A program made the translations under genes and the position numbers. A model generated the notes under the pieces. The model saw only the letters and a list, made by a program, of their open reading frames with translations. It ran no database searches and was not told where the DNA came from. Source: Branchiostoma floridae (Eukaryota > Chordata > Leptocardii > Amphioxiformes > Branchiostomatidae). Taken from it: a DNA stretch of 64,000 bases. The stretch is from positions 12,876,003-12,940,002 of the forward strand of contig NC_049984.1 in the NCBI RefSeq assembly GCF_000003815.2, written 5' to 3'. This document shows positions 26,301-37,900 of the stretch, one piece after another. Positions within the stretch are counted from its first letter, which is position 1; the number at the start of each line of letters is the position of its first letter.

Positions 26301-28768
26301 AGCGGTTGGCAATTTGATAAAAAGTTGTCTTCTCTTTTATGACTTTTTGAATCATCTTGCATCTGTTAAAGTTTTGAATGCTGTTTTGTAATGATCCACA
26401 TCCTTGTCCCGTAATGGTACAGTCCTGCCCAGTGGTAGCCTAGATAACAATGTTCTAAAACTGCCTGAATAATAGCCAGGCTGCTAATTGAGGTGTTATT
26501 GAGGCTGGAGGGAAAAACAACAGCTAGCAAATTCTCCAAATCAAGCGAAGTTGTTTTTCTTCTTTCAATGAAAGGAAACAAAGCTAAATGAAATTACTTT
26601 TTTTATTGAATCATAGAGAGGAAGCTCTTGTTCTCTTTTATTAATTAAACGTCCAAAACCGTCAACGAAATTATTATAAATTTCAAACCAATTTACATTG
26701 AAAGGATTCTTTTTGCTTGTGCTGCAGGTAGAAATTCGATTGATATGAAAAATAAGACTCAAAAGACACGAAGACCACGCCGACAAATTATAGCCCACAG
26801 GAAATGTAAATGTGAGGCTGGCTTGCCTCAAGAGGCAGGTTGGATGTAACGGGACCAATCATCGCCTATATTTGGTAGGCGCTCTAGTGTTGCTGGGGAG
26901 AAGAGACCATTTGTCGGATGGGGACGTTCGCGGCGTAAAACAATAATTTTGTACCACAATGAACAATCTTAGGGCAATTACCATTAAAACCTGAATTGCC
27001 AATTTGGGGTTCAATATTTGATTGATAGTGCCCAGTTCATTAAAGATCATGCATGAATAATGGTGCTCAAGGATGTGCTAAAAACAGAAAAATACATTGT
27101 ATTAATTCACTGACTCAGCAGGGTATCCCCTAAATGATAAATCTGTCTGAAATTTATCAAATGTACCGGATTAGCAGGTGGGAATTAAAGTAGACAGTAA
27201 CCTAGGGAAGAAAGGTTGGAGAATTCAGGACTTGAGGACATGTCAGAACCAAATGATAAGAGATTGCTAAACTGGCACAGGTTCAGGACATACTTATCAG
27301 ATGTCAGCAGTTTTTGGGATCTGTGCAAGTGTCAAAAAGAAGATGCTTGTCATCTTGTGTTTTTTTAAATTCTTCTGGGCCAGTCCTTGGCTGGATCAGT
27401 GACGCCCTCTGTTCTGACCACCTGCTTTGCTGACACTTGTTTCGGCCTGCTTAATTAACAGGTGTTAAAGGCAGAGGTAGCTTACTTACAGGCCTTCCAG
27501 AAAAAGGAATTATAGGCAGACCTGCTAGCTGGTATGTGGGTTGGAATATGTGCCCACTTGTATGTCAATCACAAAATTATGTATTTATTATATATAGATT
27601 AAAGTAGAATAATCTATAGCACAAAGAATGTAAAATGACATGAAGGGCTTATGGAGGTGCACATATCAAATTGCTGTGTTTCTTGCCTATTTTGTTTTTC
27701 CTGACACAGCCATTACTTTCCTAAGCTCCTTGATCTATAAGTGATTTGGCTGTTTGCCACTAGGAACTACAGAGGTGTTGCATGGATGGATGATCTGGGG
27801 GTTTCGTAAACCGGCTTTTTGTGTTCAACATTTAAAGGGAGTGTCCTGAAATCCTACTCAATCCAAAAGTTACTCAAGTGACTAATAAATTTTGCAAACC
27901 ATCATGTTTTAAACAACGTCTCGTGAGTGACAGAATCTGAAGCCCACAGGATGTTACAAATTTCTAGTTTCAAATTTATTACCTTTAAATGTTCTATCAA
28001 ATCAGGACTCAAGTTGCTCTGTTCTTAATGTCCTCATGTTCGTTTCTTTTGTGTTCCAGTGTGCTGTTCACCCAGGTACAGATGGCTACTCATGCAGGGA
28101 AGTGCTTCTTTCTGACGATACTGGAAACGACAGGGACAAACACAACTCTCGGGTTCAAGCTCCCAAACACGAAGATGGCCAACGCCCTCTACCGAGCCGT
28201 GACGGAGAAACATGCATTCTACCGGTGTGAGACCGTGAGAAGCGCTGTCATCACCCAGTTCAGCCGAGACTTTAAGGGCACGCTGGTGTCTCTGTTTAAC
28301 GAGAACACAGTCGTGGGGAAAAAGTATGTGTTTGACGTGCGCCGCACCTGCCGCGAGGTTTATGAGGAGACCAGGAGATTACTGTACACGCGGGGAATGG
28401 CAGTGCAACTGCAGCCAGACACTGCAAACTCCTTGAACAATCTGGCAGAAGGTTGTCGGTGCGACGACATTGACTGTAGGTGTGGATGTGTGGAAGCCGT
28501 GGAACTGCAGGAACGTATTTGTAAGCTGGAGGAAGCGTTGTTGTGTCGGGTGTGTATGGATGAGGAGATCAGTACGGTTTTCTCACCGTGCGGACATGTT
28601 GTTTGTTGCGACGAGTGTGCAGCGTGTTTGGAAGTGTGCCCACTCTGCCGGACAGGGGTGGAACGGACTCAGCACATATTCCTGCCCGCACAGATCTCTC
28701 GGCTGGACATTGAATCTTGCACACAACAGGGTAGAGACTCATTACAGTGCTCTTTGGTGAGCACGTAA
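20360..28768 (+). CDS. MYLIP: E3 ubiquitin ligase MYLIP/IDOL (FERM + RING)
   Basis: Four exons, 20360-20446, 20756-20955, 24806-25195 and 28060-28768, encode 461 residues (human MYLIP is 445). All introns are GT-AG and in phase. The first ATG in a suitable context ([18 protein letters not shown]) matches the family N terminus. Residues 1-~280 form the FERM domain ([45 protein letters not shown]). A cysteine-rich segment at 358-369 precedes a C-terminal C3HC4 RING (C388 RVC ... PCGHVVCC ... CPLCR). In vertebrates the protein recruits UBE2D enzymes at the plasma membrane and ubiquitinates LDLR, VLDLR and APOER2 tails; it was first described as a myosin regulatory light chain interactor. Substrates in this organism are unknown. 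The exon count is low for the window. Confidence 0.95.
20956..24805 (+). other. MYLIP intron 2
   Basis: A 3.85 kb GT-AG intron. Open frames of up to 138 codons occur in it (for example about 21300-21689, 21764-22162, 23440-23856), but none shows a protein-family signature or usable splice context. I see no clear mobile element. Confidence 0.4.
26170..27070. promoter_or_regulatory. candidate intronic cis-regulatory block in MYLIP intron 3
   Basis: Non-coding AT-rich sequence with many homeodomain-like cores (TTAATTAA at about 26640, CAATCAAATATT complements near 27020, ATTGATAG, CATTAAAG, CATGCATGAATAAT at about 27046) and a CCAAT box near 26854. It lacks repeat character. The regulatory role is only a suggestion from motif density. 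Confidence 0.2.
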
Positions 28769-30230
28769 ATGGTGTAAAGATGTGCCAAAGCAGTTGTCAC
28801 AGATATGTAGAACAGTTGTACAGTGTATCAGCCTAAGCTGATGTCACAGCCAAACCAAACTTTCCTGTTTGTTGTATTATTTGTTATTAGGTAATCGTAG
28901 TAAGAGAAGGGGGGAGGTTTAACAAATGTGCAGGTATTTGTCGTTATTACATACTTATGCTGTAATGTTTGATATCACAATGTTGCGAAAAATATGGACT
29001 AAAAAGACATTCAATTAATGACTTTGTATTCACCCTAATTCAAAGGACCAACAAGACACATAGATGATACAAATGATAGGGTTAGTTTGTTATATGTATA
29101 GGATAGCTGTAAATGTGATAACAGTTTTGTTAGAAAATGATTTGTTGCCAGAATCAGCCAGTATGCAGTCCATTCAACAGTTGTCCCTTGATTCCATGAA
29201 AAAAGATTGTAATGATTTGGTATTGAAAATTTGCACAAAGCCAGTCTCAAGTTGAAACACAGCAAATTAAGTGGTTTTGTTGTTGTCCATGTTGGATGAC
29301 AGCAAGACACATATTTATGTATTCTTTGAAGCTAATCAAGAAAGATTTAGCAGCAAGTGACACCCTGACTGTACTACCCTTTCTTTAAGATGTCGCCTGA
29401 ATGTTCAAGTGTTGCCAGTATTGGATTTAACTTACTTGGAAAACTGTTGCGAAAGGTTTGGGTAGAGTTTATTGTCATCATTGTCCTTGAGTTAAGCAGT
29501 ACCTGGCTGTGCTTATCCTTAGTAGTTAGATAAATTACCTAACTGCAATACCCACTTGGTGTGGTCAGAGAATGGGTGCATTGTTAGCACCTGGAAATCC
29601 CCATTGTTGCAATGGTATTATGTATGATCACCATGTGTATGATATTGTAGTGCGGACTGCAGATCTTGGTTGGTCATGATTACATAGGGATTTTCGCTAA
29701 TGTTTTGCAATGCACTCAAACCAGTTATTATGAACCTTACAGCCACCAGGGCTGTATATGTACAGTAGTAGGGGCAGTCGGAACCCTCTACTAAGAAGTA
29801 GCAAATTGACTGAGTCTGCGAGGTGATGTCAGGTATACATTTACTGCAGTACAACTCATAGAAGCTAGGGGCTATCTGTGTACTGCCCACACCAAGCCTG
29901 ACATAATGTCCAGACTTTTAGAGATCTAGGTCAAATTATAGTATTTGGACTAGTATTTAACTCCTATGTGAACAAATTTTATATAGTTAATTTTAAAAAA
30001 CAAAAAAGAATATGTACACTTTAAATATTAAACATTTACTTTTGTTATTGTTCTCGTACATGATGATATTGTGGCGTCAAGTGCATTATCAGGGAGTGGA
30101 GATGTTCAAGTTCAGAGGTTAAAGGTCATGGGTTGACCCTGATATGTGTCCCTGCAGGTCAGTGCAATTGGCACGTGTCACCATGTTGTGATCTTGTAAT
30201 ATGAACAAAATAAATTGTTCAAAGTTTATG
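28769..30230 (+). other. probable MYLIP 3' UTR
   Basis: About 1.46 kb of AT-rich non-coding sequence between the TAA at 28766-28768 and the first canonical AATAAA at 30209. No further exon is visible. Confidence 0.45.
30209..30214 (+). terminator. polyadenylation signal AATAAA, MYLIP
   Basis: AATAAA followed within 30 bases by a TG-rich stretch (GTTTATGTGTTGTTTGAGTG), the usual layout of a cleavage and polyadenylation site. Confidence 0.5.
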
Positions 30231-30305
30231 TGTTGTTTGAGTGATGTCTTTTTGCAGCTTGTGGTACATGGTACATAAAGGATATACATGTAGGTGTTTC
30301 CTTGT

Positions 30306-30480
30306 GGAATGACCAAGTGGCTAGGCTAGTAGACATGAGATCAGGAGACGATGGGTTTGATTCCTGGCTTGACCACACCAGTAGCCTCCACCAGGCCTTC
30401 CTTAAGGTCCTACAGGGATTATAGAATTTGGCCCAAACAAGTAGGGTAGCAAGTCCTTGCTAAGGTTAGCATTTTTTGGC
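30306..30480 (+). repeat. tRNA-derived SINE
   Basis: A-box-like GACCAAGTGGCTAGGC and B-box-like GGGTTTGATTCCTGGC are about 40 bases apart, as in a tRNA-derived head, followed by a SINE-like body. It lies in the convergent spacer between MYLIP and the ankyrin-kinase-KEN gene. Confidence 0.55.
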
Positions 30481-31640
30481 AGCAAGTCACTGAGTCTGGT
30501 AGAGAGAAATTAGGAAGATTATGCCAGAAGTCACCTTGTTCTTGGACAAAGTGTATGTAGTTATTTCAACTCTGGTTGACAGAATTGTCATCTAAATCCC
30601 ACTAAAACACAAGGTAACAAAAACAACCTCTAAAGTTACCAGTCCCCACTTAAACAAACATACCAGTAAATTGGCTAACTTGATTGAAGGCCAGAGAAAT
30701 ACACTAAATCTTACTGTTGAGAGGAAAGTAGCTGGGACCAGTTGTTACCTAGGAAGTGCTGATTCTGAAACAAGGGACCAATACGACCTCTATCTGTTTG
30801 TTGCAGTACTGCAACTAATGTTATGGATAACATCCACATGCACAACTTCTTGTGTTTTAAAAACGTTTTGAACCATAATGAAATTCATACAAAGCAGATG
30901 CAAAATGAGCAAATATATGCTGTAAATTGAACAAATATCACATTGTGTTTGCACTGCGCTAATGCTATAAGTTGCTGCAATTTTATTTTGGCCTCCTTGC
31001 CAGCACTTTTAGCGCTTCTGCTGCTGGCAGGTACCATTGTCATATCATGTGGTTCCTCACATATTGCTTTATTTTGTTTCAACAAATGTTGAAAGTCTTC
31101 ATGGTCACTCTAAATGTGTATGTATAGAGCGTTTACTGGCCTAAAGTTGACACTAGTGCACACTGTAACAGTTAGTCAGTCATGCTAAAAAAACAAACAT
31201 GAAATACAAAGGTTAAGTTGAATTCTTTAATAGAAAATAATGAAAAATTGATTGCACAGACACAAATATATTTACATATATACAGAATATATAGGCTATT
31301 TCCTCATTAGTAAGACTATCATGGTTAACCACTTGTAACGTATTATGGATAATGATAAAACATTGCGCCATTTGCAAACTAATCAGACCAAGAACATTCA
31401 ATTTGCAACAATGCAAAATGGAAGAGCAGATCATACAGTGTACAATGGCAATAGAACCAGTATTGTGCAGAATTCTTACCACATGGTTGCTCAAAGAAAC
31501 AAAACTTGTACCAAAGGCATGTAGAAAACATTTCTTCCTGAATGGGTCGTGTCTATCAGACCACAATATGAGCAGATAGATCAATTCAAAATCAGAAACT
31601 GGGATGACATTTTATGCATGATACATACATATGTACATGT
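30481..31640. other. convergent intergenic spacer
   Basis: Sequence between the inferred 3' ends of MYLIP (plus) and the ankyrin-kinase-KEN gene (minus). Only short open frames without family resemblance are present; nothing else is supported. Confidence 0.4.
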
Positions 31641-31658
31641 ATGCATATTGCAAATCAA

Positions 31659-31664
31659 TTTATT
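31659..31664 (-). terminator. polyadenylation signal (TTTATT on +), ankyrin-kinase-KEN gene
   Basis: AATAAA on the minus strand about 290 bases beyond the stop codon at 31952-31954. It is the first canonical signal after the stop. Confidence 0.4.
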
Positions 31665-31951
31665 TCACAGCTCAAATATAGAAATGATCTTAGTTTAAGT
31701 CATTTTTGCCCATACACATAGGAAAGCACCCATAGTCGATTATAACATGACAAAATATAAATTGCTGATTAAGGTAAATCATCCCCTATATACAAAAGCA
31801 AGTCATTGTAAAGGGCCCCACTTGTTTACGTATCAACATTGGAAATGTATGTATCACCTGCTAACGTTTTACAGAGAAAATGAAGCACAAGGGGCATGGA
31901 TTTCAGAAAAGTGTGTTAACTCAGAAATAAGGAAGTTGGTGTTCCTTATGT

Positions 31952-34900
31952 TCAGTTAAAGAACATCTTGAGGTTCCTCCGCTGAGTCCAGTCGTCATCG
32001 GTACCACTACTCTTGCCGATGATGTCATACACGTAAGGAAGAAGGGATGGGAAGAGGTTCAGGAAGTCTTCATCGCTCACTCGCTCACGTACCTCCCGTG
32101 GCCTATACAGGAAATAGTCATGTAGATTGATAAGATGTATAAATGTCTAATGAAGAGGTGGGTGCAAAAACAACAAACATAAAACCATAAAACCTCGTTC
32201 AACAATTTCCCATTCACAGTGCATGTCTGCATGTACAAATCTATAAAACAAGTCTCCGTGTTCTACTTACAAGTCCTTGAAATGCTGTTGTGAGTTGCGG
32301 ATAAGGCGGAGAAGGTCTCCTACAGAGCTGTTGTAGCGTCTTTGCTTGCTCATCTCTGACAGCAGATCCTGGTCCACCACTTGAGTCTGAGGACAGGAAG
32401 ACATCTTTTACCAGCCATTTTTGCCATTCGCATCAATCTCATACACGAGTTTAAACCCTCCACAATACCTTCTTTTTTTCCTCAAGTGTTTCTTTGCCAA
32501 TAAATAAAGAAAGGAAATGAATAAGAAATGTTTAGAGTTTTTATGAATTTTCCTAGCCATGCCATATCCCTAGCCATCACATATGTCAGTGGTCCTCCCT
32601 TTCCCTTCTTCACTTAATCAATCCCAGCTATCTCCCTCTCTATGGGTCATTCCTCTGGCAGTCAGTTAAAGAGCTGTCCATGGACTATACCACACTATTT
32701 TCAGGAGTGGGTAAAGACATGTAATTCTGCGTTAACTGAAAGTATTGCTAGGGGCCCAGATCGTGATGTTTCTTCAGTACCATAATAAATTCCCACACGT
32801 CAAAATTCATACAAATCCATCAAAAGGATGCAAACACACCAACACAACCAAAAAGAGTACCCTGTCGGAGATAAATCTCCTTCATGGTTCAAGGCAAACA
32901 AGAAAGGAACTCTGTTCTGTACCCAGTCTTTCTTGCAGATCTTGTTCTTATGGAGGTTGATTTCCCGGAGTACGGCACAGTTTGCCTCACGACTCTCCAC
33001 TTCCGCCTCATTGCCCACACGTCCGAGGAACAGCACTCTCTTGTCAACATCCCACAGGAAAGGATGGCTGGAAATACAAATCGCAACAATGCAGCATGAA
33101 TTACGTGAATTAGTACAGGAACTAACATGCTTGTTACGTTATGTGCAGTTTGCATAGAAACTGCAGTTTTTTTTTACTTTACTTCCTCATTAAACCAATT
33201 TGGAAACAATGTTACTACTCCTATCTATGAAACAAAACCCTGGTTATAACAAAGCACTGTTGGCAAAAAGAAGCATAGTCCTTTAATTAGTGACTCCAGA
33301 TCTGGACAAAGAGGTTGTGAGTTTGAATCCAGGATGCCTTGCTCACCCGACTTGCATGCCACTGGAAAGGGTCACAATCAGTAGGACAGGTCATTAAACC
33401 ATTGGTCCACTGTCCATTATGCTTGTAAAAAAGGACTAAGGGAATTTACCCAGTACAATTATCTTTGATACACTGCACACAGTGTCTGTCTTCTCTGTAA
33501 TTGTAACGACCAGTGGAAGAGTAGCTCAACTGAGTTCATTCAAGCCCAACTCGTTTGAGATCACTTCCGTTTTCACAAGAACTTTGGCTTCTTACCTCAG
33601 CACCTGGTTACAGTCTGGCCGTTTAGTGTAGTCCTCCTGTAACATCCAGTCCAGCATGTGGGATGCCACAGGGTCCTTGATGGGCCCCAGGTCGTGCCGC
33701 CCCTGCATGATGCGCACCTCCACTGCAAATGGCTGCTCCAGATCCCCAAACGGGTGCTGCCCACCGGTCAGGACAAAGAAGGCTATCATGCCTGCAGCCT
33801 GGAGGATTTTTTCACAAAATTGTATCCATCAAAGCATGGTAGGCATAATTTGCATTTTGACTACATATCATTACATGTACATATCCTGCCTTTCAATTGT
33901 GAAACCATTTTTTTGTTGTTTAAAACATTTATCTATCTTAAATCACATTGGCATCATTACTAGTATGACACCGAAAAAGATTCAAAGGCACAAATTTACA
34001 GAGGGATAGATTGTGAAAAAACAAAGATATGAAATGGTAGAAAATACAATTATACTAAGACAAAGAAACCAGTGTGTAGGACATCCATAATATTTATCAA
34101 TCTACTCACATTGCACAGTTAGAACCCACCACCATCACCACAACATGCAGTCACAAAAGCAGGGATCTACAGAAGTGGGGAGATGGTTGTGACATGATGA
34201 CAACATGCAAATTCTACAGCCTAGAGGGGAGGGTAGCCATGCTGTTAGTAGAGCACTACAGACATTATGGGTTAGTGGAATGTGGGCACTGTTAAAATGT
34301 AGCAACTTCTGTGTGGGAGATACCATTATCAACACAACAACTGGTAACTTCTAATCAAAGTAATAAAACAAACTTACAGATCTGCTTGCAATTGCTACAT
34401 TTAGGCTATCTCTATCTTAGGCTAAGTGTTCTTTGAGGCTATATACAGACAAAAACAGATGAACAGATAAGACAATGACAAGTAGTGCACAAAGGAATGA
34501 CGCATGAAACATAGCTATACCTAAAAGCTGTAAATATACATGTAGCAATGTACCTGTACTGTTGTACCTGTACTGCAGCCCCAATAGTGCTGTACCTGTA
34601 ATGCTGCCCCTATAGTGCTGTGCCTGTAGTGCTGTACCTGTACTGCTTTACCTGTACTGCTATCCCTATGGTGCTGTACTTGTAATGCTTTACCTGTACT
34701 GCTGTGCCTATGCTGCTGTCCCTATGGTGTTGTACCTGCAGCCAGCACCTGTAGTGTTTACACGTACTTACAGTGCTGTACCTAGAGTGCTATACCTGTA
34801 GTAGTGCTATACCTGTTGCACAGCTACATGTACACCTCCCCTACCTGGATGTCAGACTCCTTGCGACACGCCTGCTCACTGCAGTAGTCCAGGGTCTCCT

Positions 34901-37900
34901 TCGCCCTCCAGCACCGCGTGCCTGCCGTGTTGGTGTACAGCGTGGTCTGTCGCTCCTCCAAGAGACGGCTATTGCCGAAGTCTGCCAGCCGCACACGTCC
35001 TTTTACATCAATCAGCACATTGGCGGGCTACATAGATGGCACAAAAACAGTCAGGGTTTGAATGTTTATTTCCAGTCTGGAAGTTTGGGAGACAAGCTGT
35101 CAATCAAATCATAAAGCAAAAAAGGAAACATACTGTACACCAAAATGGGGTAGACTGGTAAGTTATATAGTTATCTTTATCTGCATACCCATGCCTGAAG
35201 GCTAATTGCAAGAGAACACACAAATACAGTAACATAAAAAAGGTAATGGTAAAAACTGTCAAGTCTACAGATCTATCTGATATTTCTATGTAAATTACTG
35301 GACAGGTGACTTTTTCTTTGGAGGTAAGCAGCTTCCTTCTATTGATATCTAGGTTTTGTATTTTTTTAGGTCTTCTAGGTGGTGAAAAAGCATGGAGAGA
35401 TTGTGATAACTGTTTAAGAAAGTCTTTTTATTTCAGCCTCGTAATGAAGGCATTTTGTTTTCCGTTGCATCAATTTCAATGTCATACCCTACCTTGAGAT
35501 CCCTGTGTAGGATGGCCCTTGGCTGCTCGTGTAACGTCTGTAGACCCTTCATGATCTGACTGATGATCTTAGGTGCCAGCCTCTGCAGTTCTCCTTGCTC
35601 TGCCAGGCGGTGCACATAGTCCTCCAGCGTGTACTCACAGAGCTCCATGGCAAGGTACCCAAATGTCTCATCCTCCGTAAAGTACTGGGAACAAGTACAA
35701 AGTACCAGAAATGATTAAAGGTTCTATGGAAAATGAGTGTGTAAATGGCCTTCCCTATAATCAACATCTATGGTGTTTGCTTCTCAAGTGTATGTTTTTT
35801 TGTAAACCATCTTGTGCTAGTTTACAAACTGGTTGCCATGTTCACTGTGACATAATTGTCACTTATAATTGACTATTTTTGACATGAAGAATGAATGTTT
35901 GATGGTGTGATTTTCAATAAGAGGAGAAAAGCGTACCGGTATATATAGCACAAACACATACATGTGTATTAATTGAATAGCATAACAATTGTTCTTGAAT
36001 ATAGTTTTAGAGAATATTGTATTTTCTGTATCATACAATCTATAAATCTGGGTACTGTATACTCTTTTCTTTCTTTTCATAGTGCAGGGCATCCCCAGGG
36101 TACCCTGCTGCCCTGCTAGCTACAAGCCTGAAGTACAAAGTGTCGGCTGACCTTGTACTTAATGATGTACTCCTCATCCAGCTCGGCCAGCCGGAGCAGC
36201 TCACACTCGTTCTTCATGAACTGGAAGTTGTCCTCGTGGATCCTCTTCACGGCCACCTCAGTACCATCATTCATGATGCCCAGGTACACGTAGGTGCCGT
36301 CACTCCTGGGGAATGCAGTAAAACATGTCAATAAGGTTAGACATCCAGGTAATACCATACACTAAAAAGCAGTTACTAAAAAAATGGGATTTTGGAAATG
36401 GTCAGGCGTTTCAGATAGTATCCAGTATCGCTGACGAAAGATAATGGATACTATCTGAAATGTCTGTCCGTTTCCGAAATCATATATCATCTAGTTGCTT
36501 GAGTAACTCCTTTTGGGGGTAATAAAGTAAAAGCAGTTATCAGCATAGAGGTAGAGACACATTGCAAAGCCAAGAGTGGGGTATTTGACAAAAACAGCAA
36601 TATGTGAAATTGGTAGAGCTGGCCTTACAAATGTACTTCCATATATTAAGACTGCAACTGCCTTGTTTCTTATTTCATTCACATTTGTTTATTGAGGATC
36701 GGGCTATTAGCAAAATGATAACAACAAGCTCTTTCCTCAAAAAACACAAGTACGAATGTAAATTTTAACTTAATCTAAATTTGTCCTTGTGTTTTTACTT
36801 AATGTACTCAAAATTACGTAAGTAAAAACACAACATACATGCTACAATAATAAAAGCGTAACAATATTGAAAATATGAAAATGAAGCCTTATTTCTTAAC
36901 CTTCACTCTGCTAGATTGCTGGTGACACATATTTGTAAGTTTGGAAAAGTGAGGAGTTCTGAGTATCACTCCTCCTGCTATCATCATGCTAATACATGTA
37001 CAATGTTACAGATCTAATTAGTAATACTGTTGGGCCACAATGACTTATCACAACTCACCCCTTGGCAATGAGGAAGTCCTTCCCTTTAGTGCACATGTGC
37101 AGTGCATCCACTTGTCTGCGCAGGGCGGGGTCCATACAGGCCAGATCCTCCAGCTGCTGGGCCCAGCGTTTGCTCCGACTCAACCACGGCAGGTTCGGCT
37201 TTTTCTTCTCCTCCTTCTTCTCAGCATCAGGACCGGCCGAGCCTTCCTCTCCTTCTGCATCCTTTTCTCCATCTGCTGATTTTTCCTCAGCTGTTTGTGT
37301 CTTTTCACCATCAGCTGATGCTTCTTGACTGTCCTCTGTGTTTTTGTCTTCACCAGCTGCCTCAGCTTTCTCAGCAGCCTCCTTTGCCCTTGCCGCTTCT
37401 TCCTGTCTCCTCTTTTGTTTACGTGAGTAGGCACCTTCCACATTTGGCATCTTTTTTACTGTGGTTTCCACCGATTTCTTTGGCACTTCTTCCTTAGCTG
37501 GTTCAACGGGTGGTTCCTTCTCTTCACTCACCCCCTTCACTGTATCCTCTTTCTCACCCTTTCCTTTGGGTTTCTTACGGCGCTTTTTCCGCTTCTTCCC
37601 CACGGGTGTCTTCTCGCTCTCCTCTGCGAGGAGTTCGGCCTCCATGGCCTGCGCTTGCTCCTGGCGCTCGGTGCGAAACTGGGCCACCAGTTTGACGCAG
37701 GGTTTGTTGCAGCCCAGCATGTCCAGGTACACGTCTAGCATGGGGTGGTAGCAGAACTCCCGCAGGCGCTGGACCCACTCTTCATTCCCGACCTCCATGG
37801 CTGCTGCCAGACAGGCTGCACTGGGCTCCATGCCAAGCTGTAAGACACCAATGTAATTATCACTGTCAAAGTTACAAATTGTACAAACCTACACAGGACA

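Noticed and set aside
37040-37751. Long plus-strand frames opposite exon 11 of the ankyrin-kinase-KEN gene
   Set aside because: Serine/leucine-rich shadows of the lysine/glutamate-rich coding strand.
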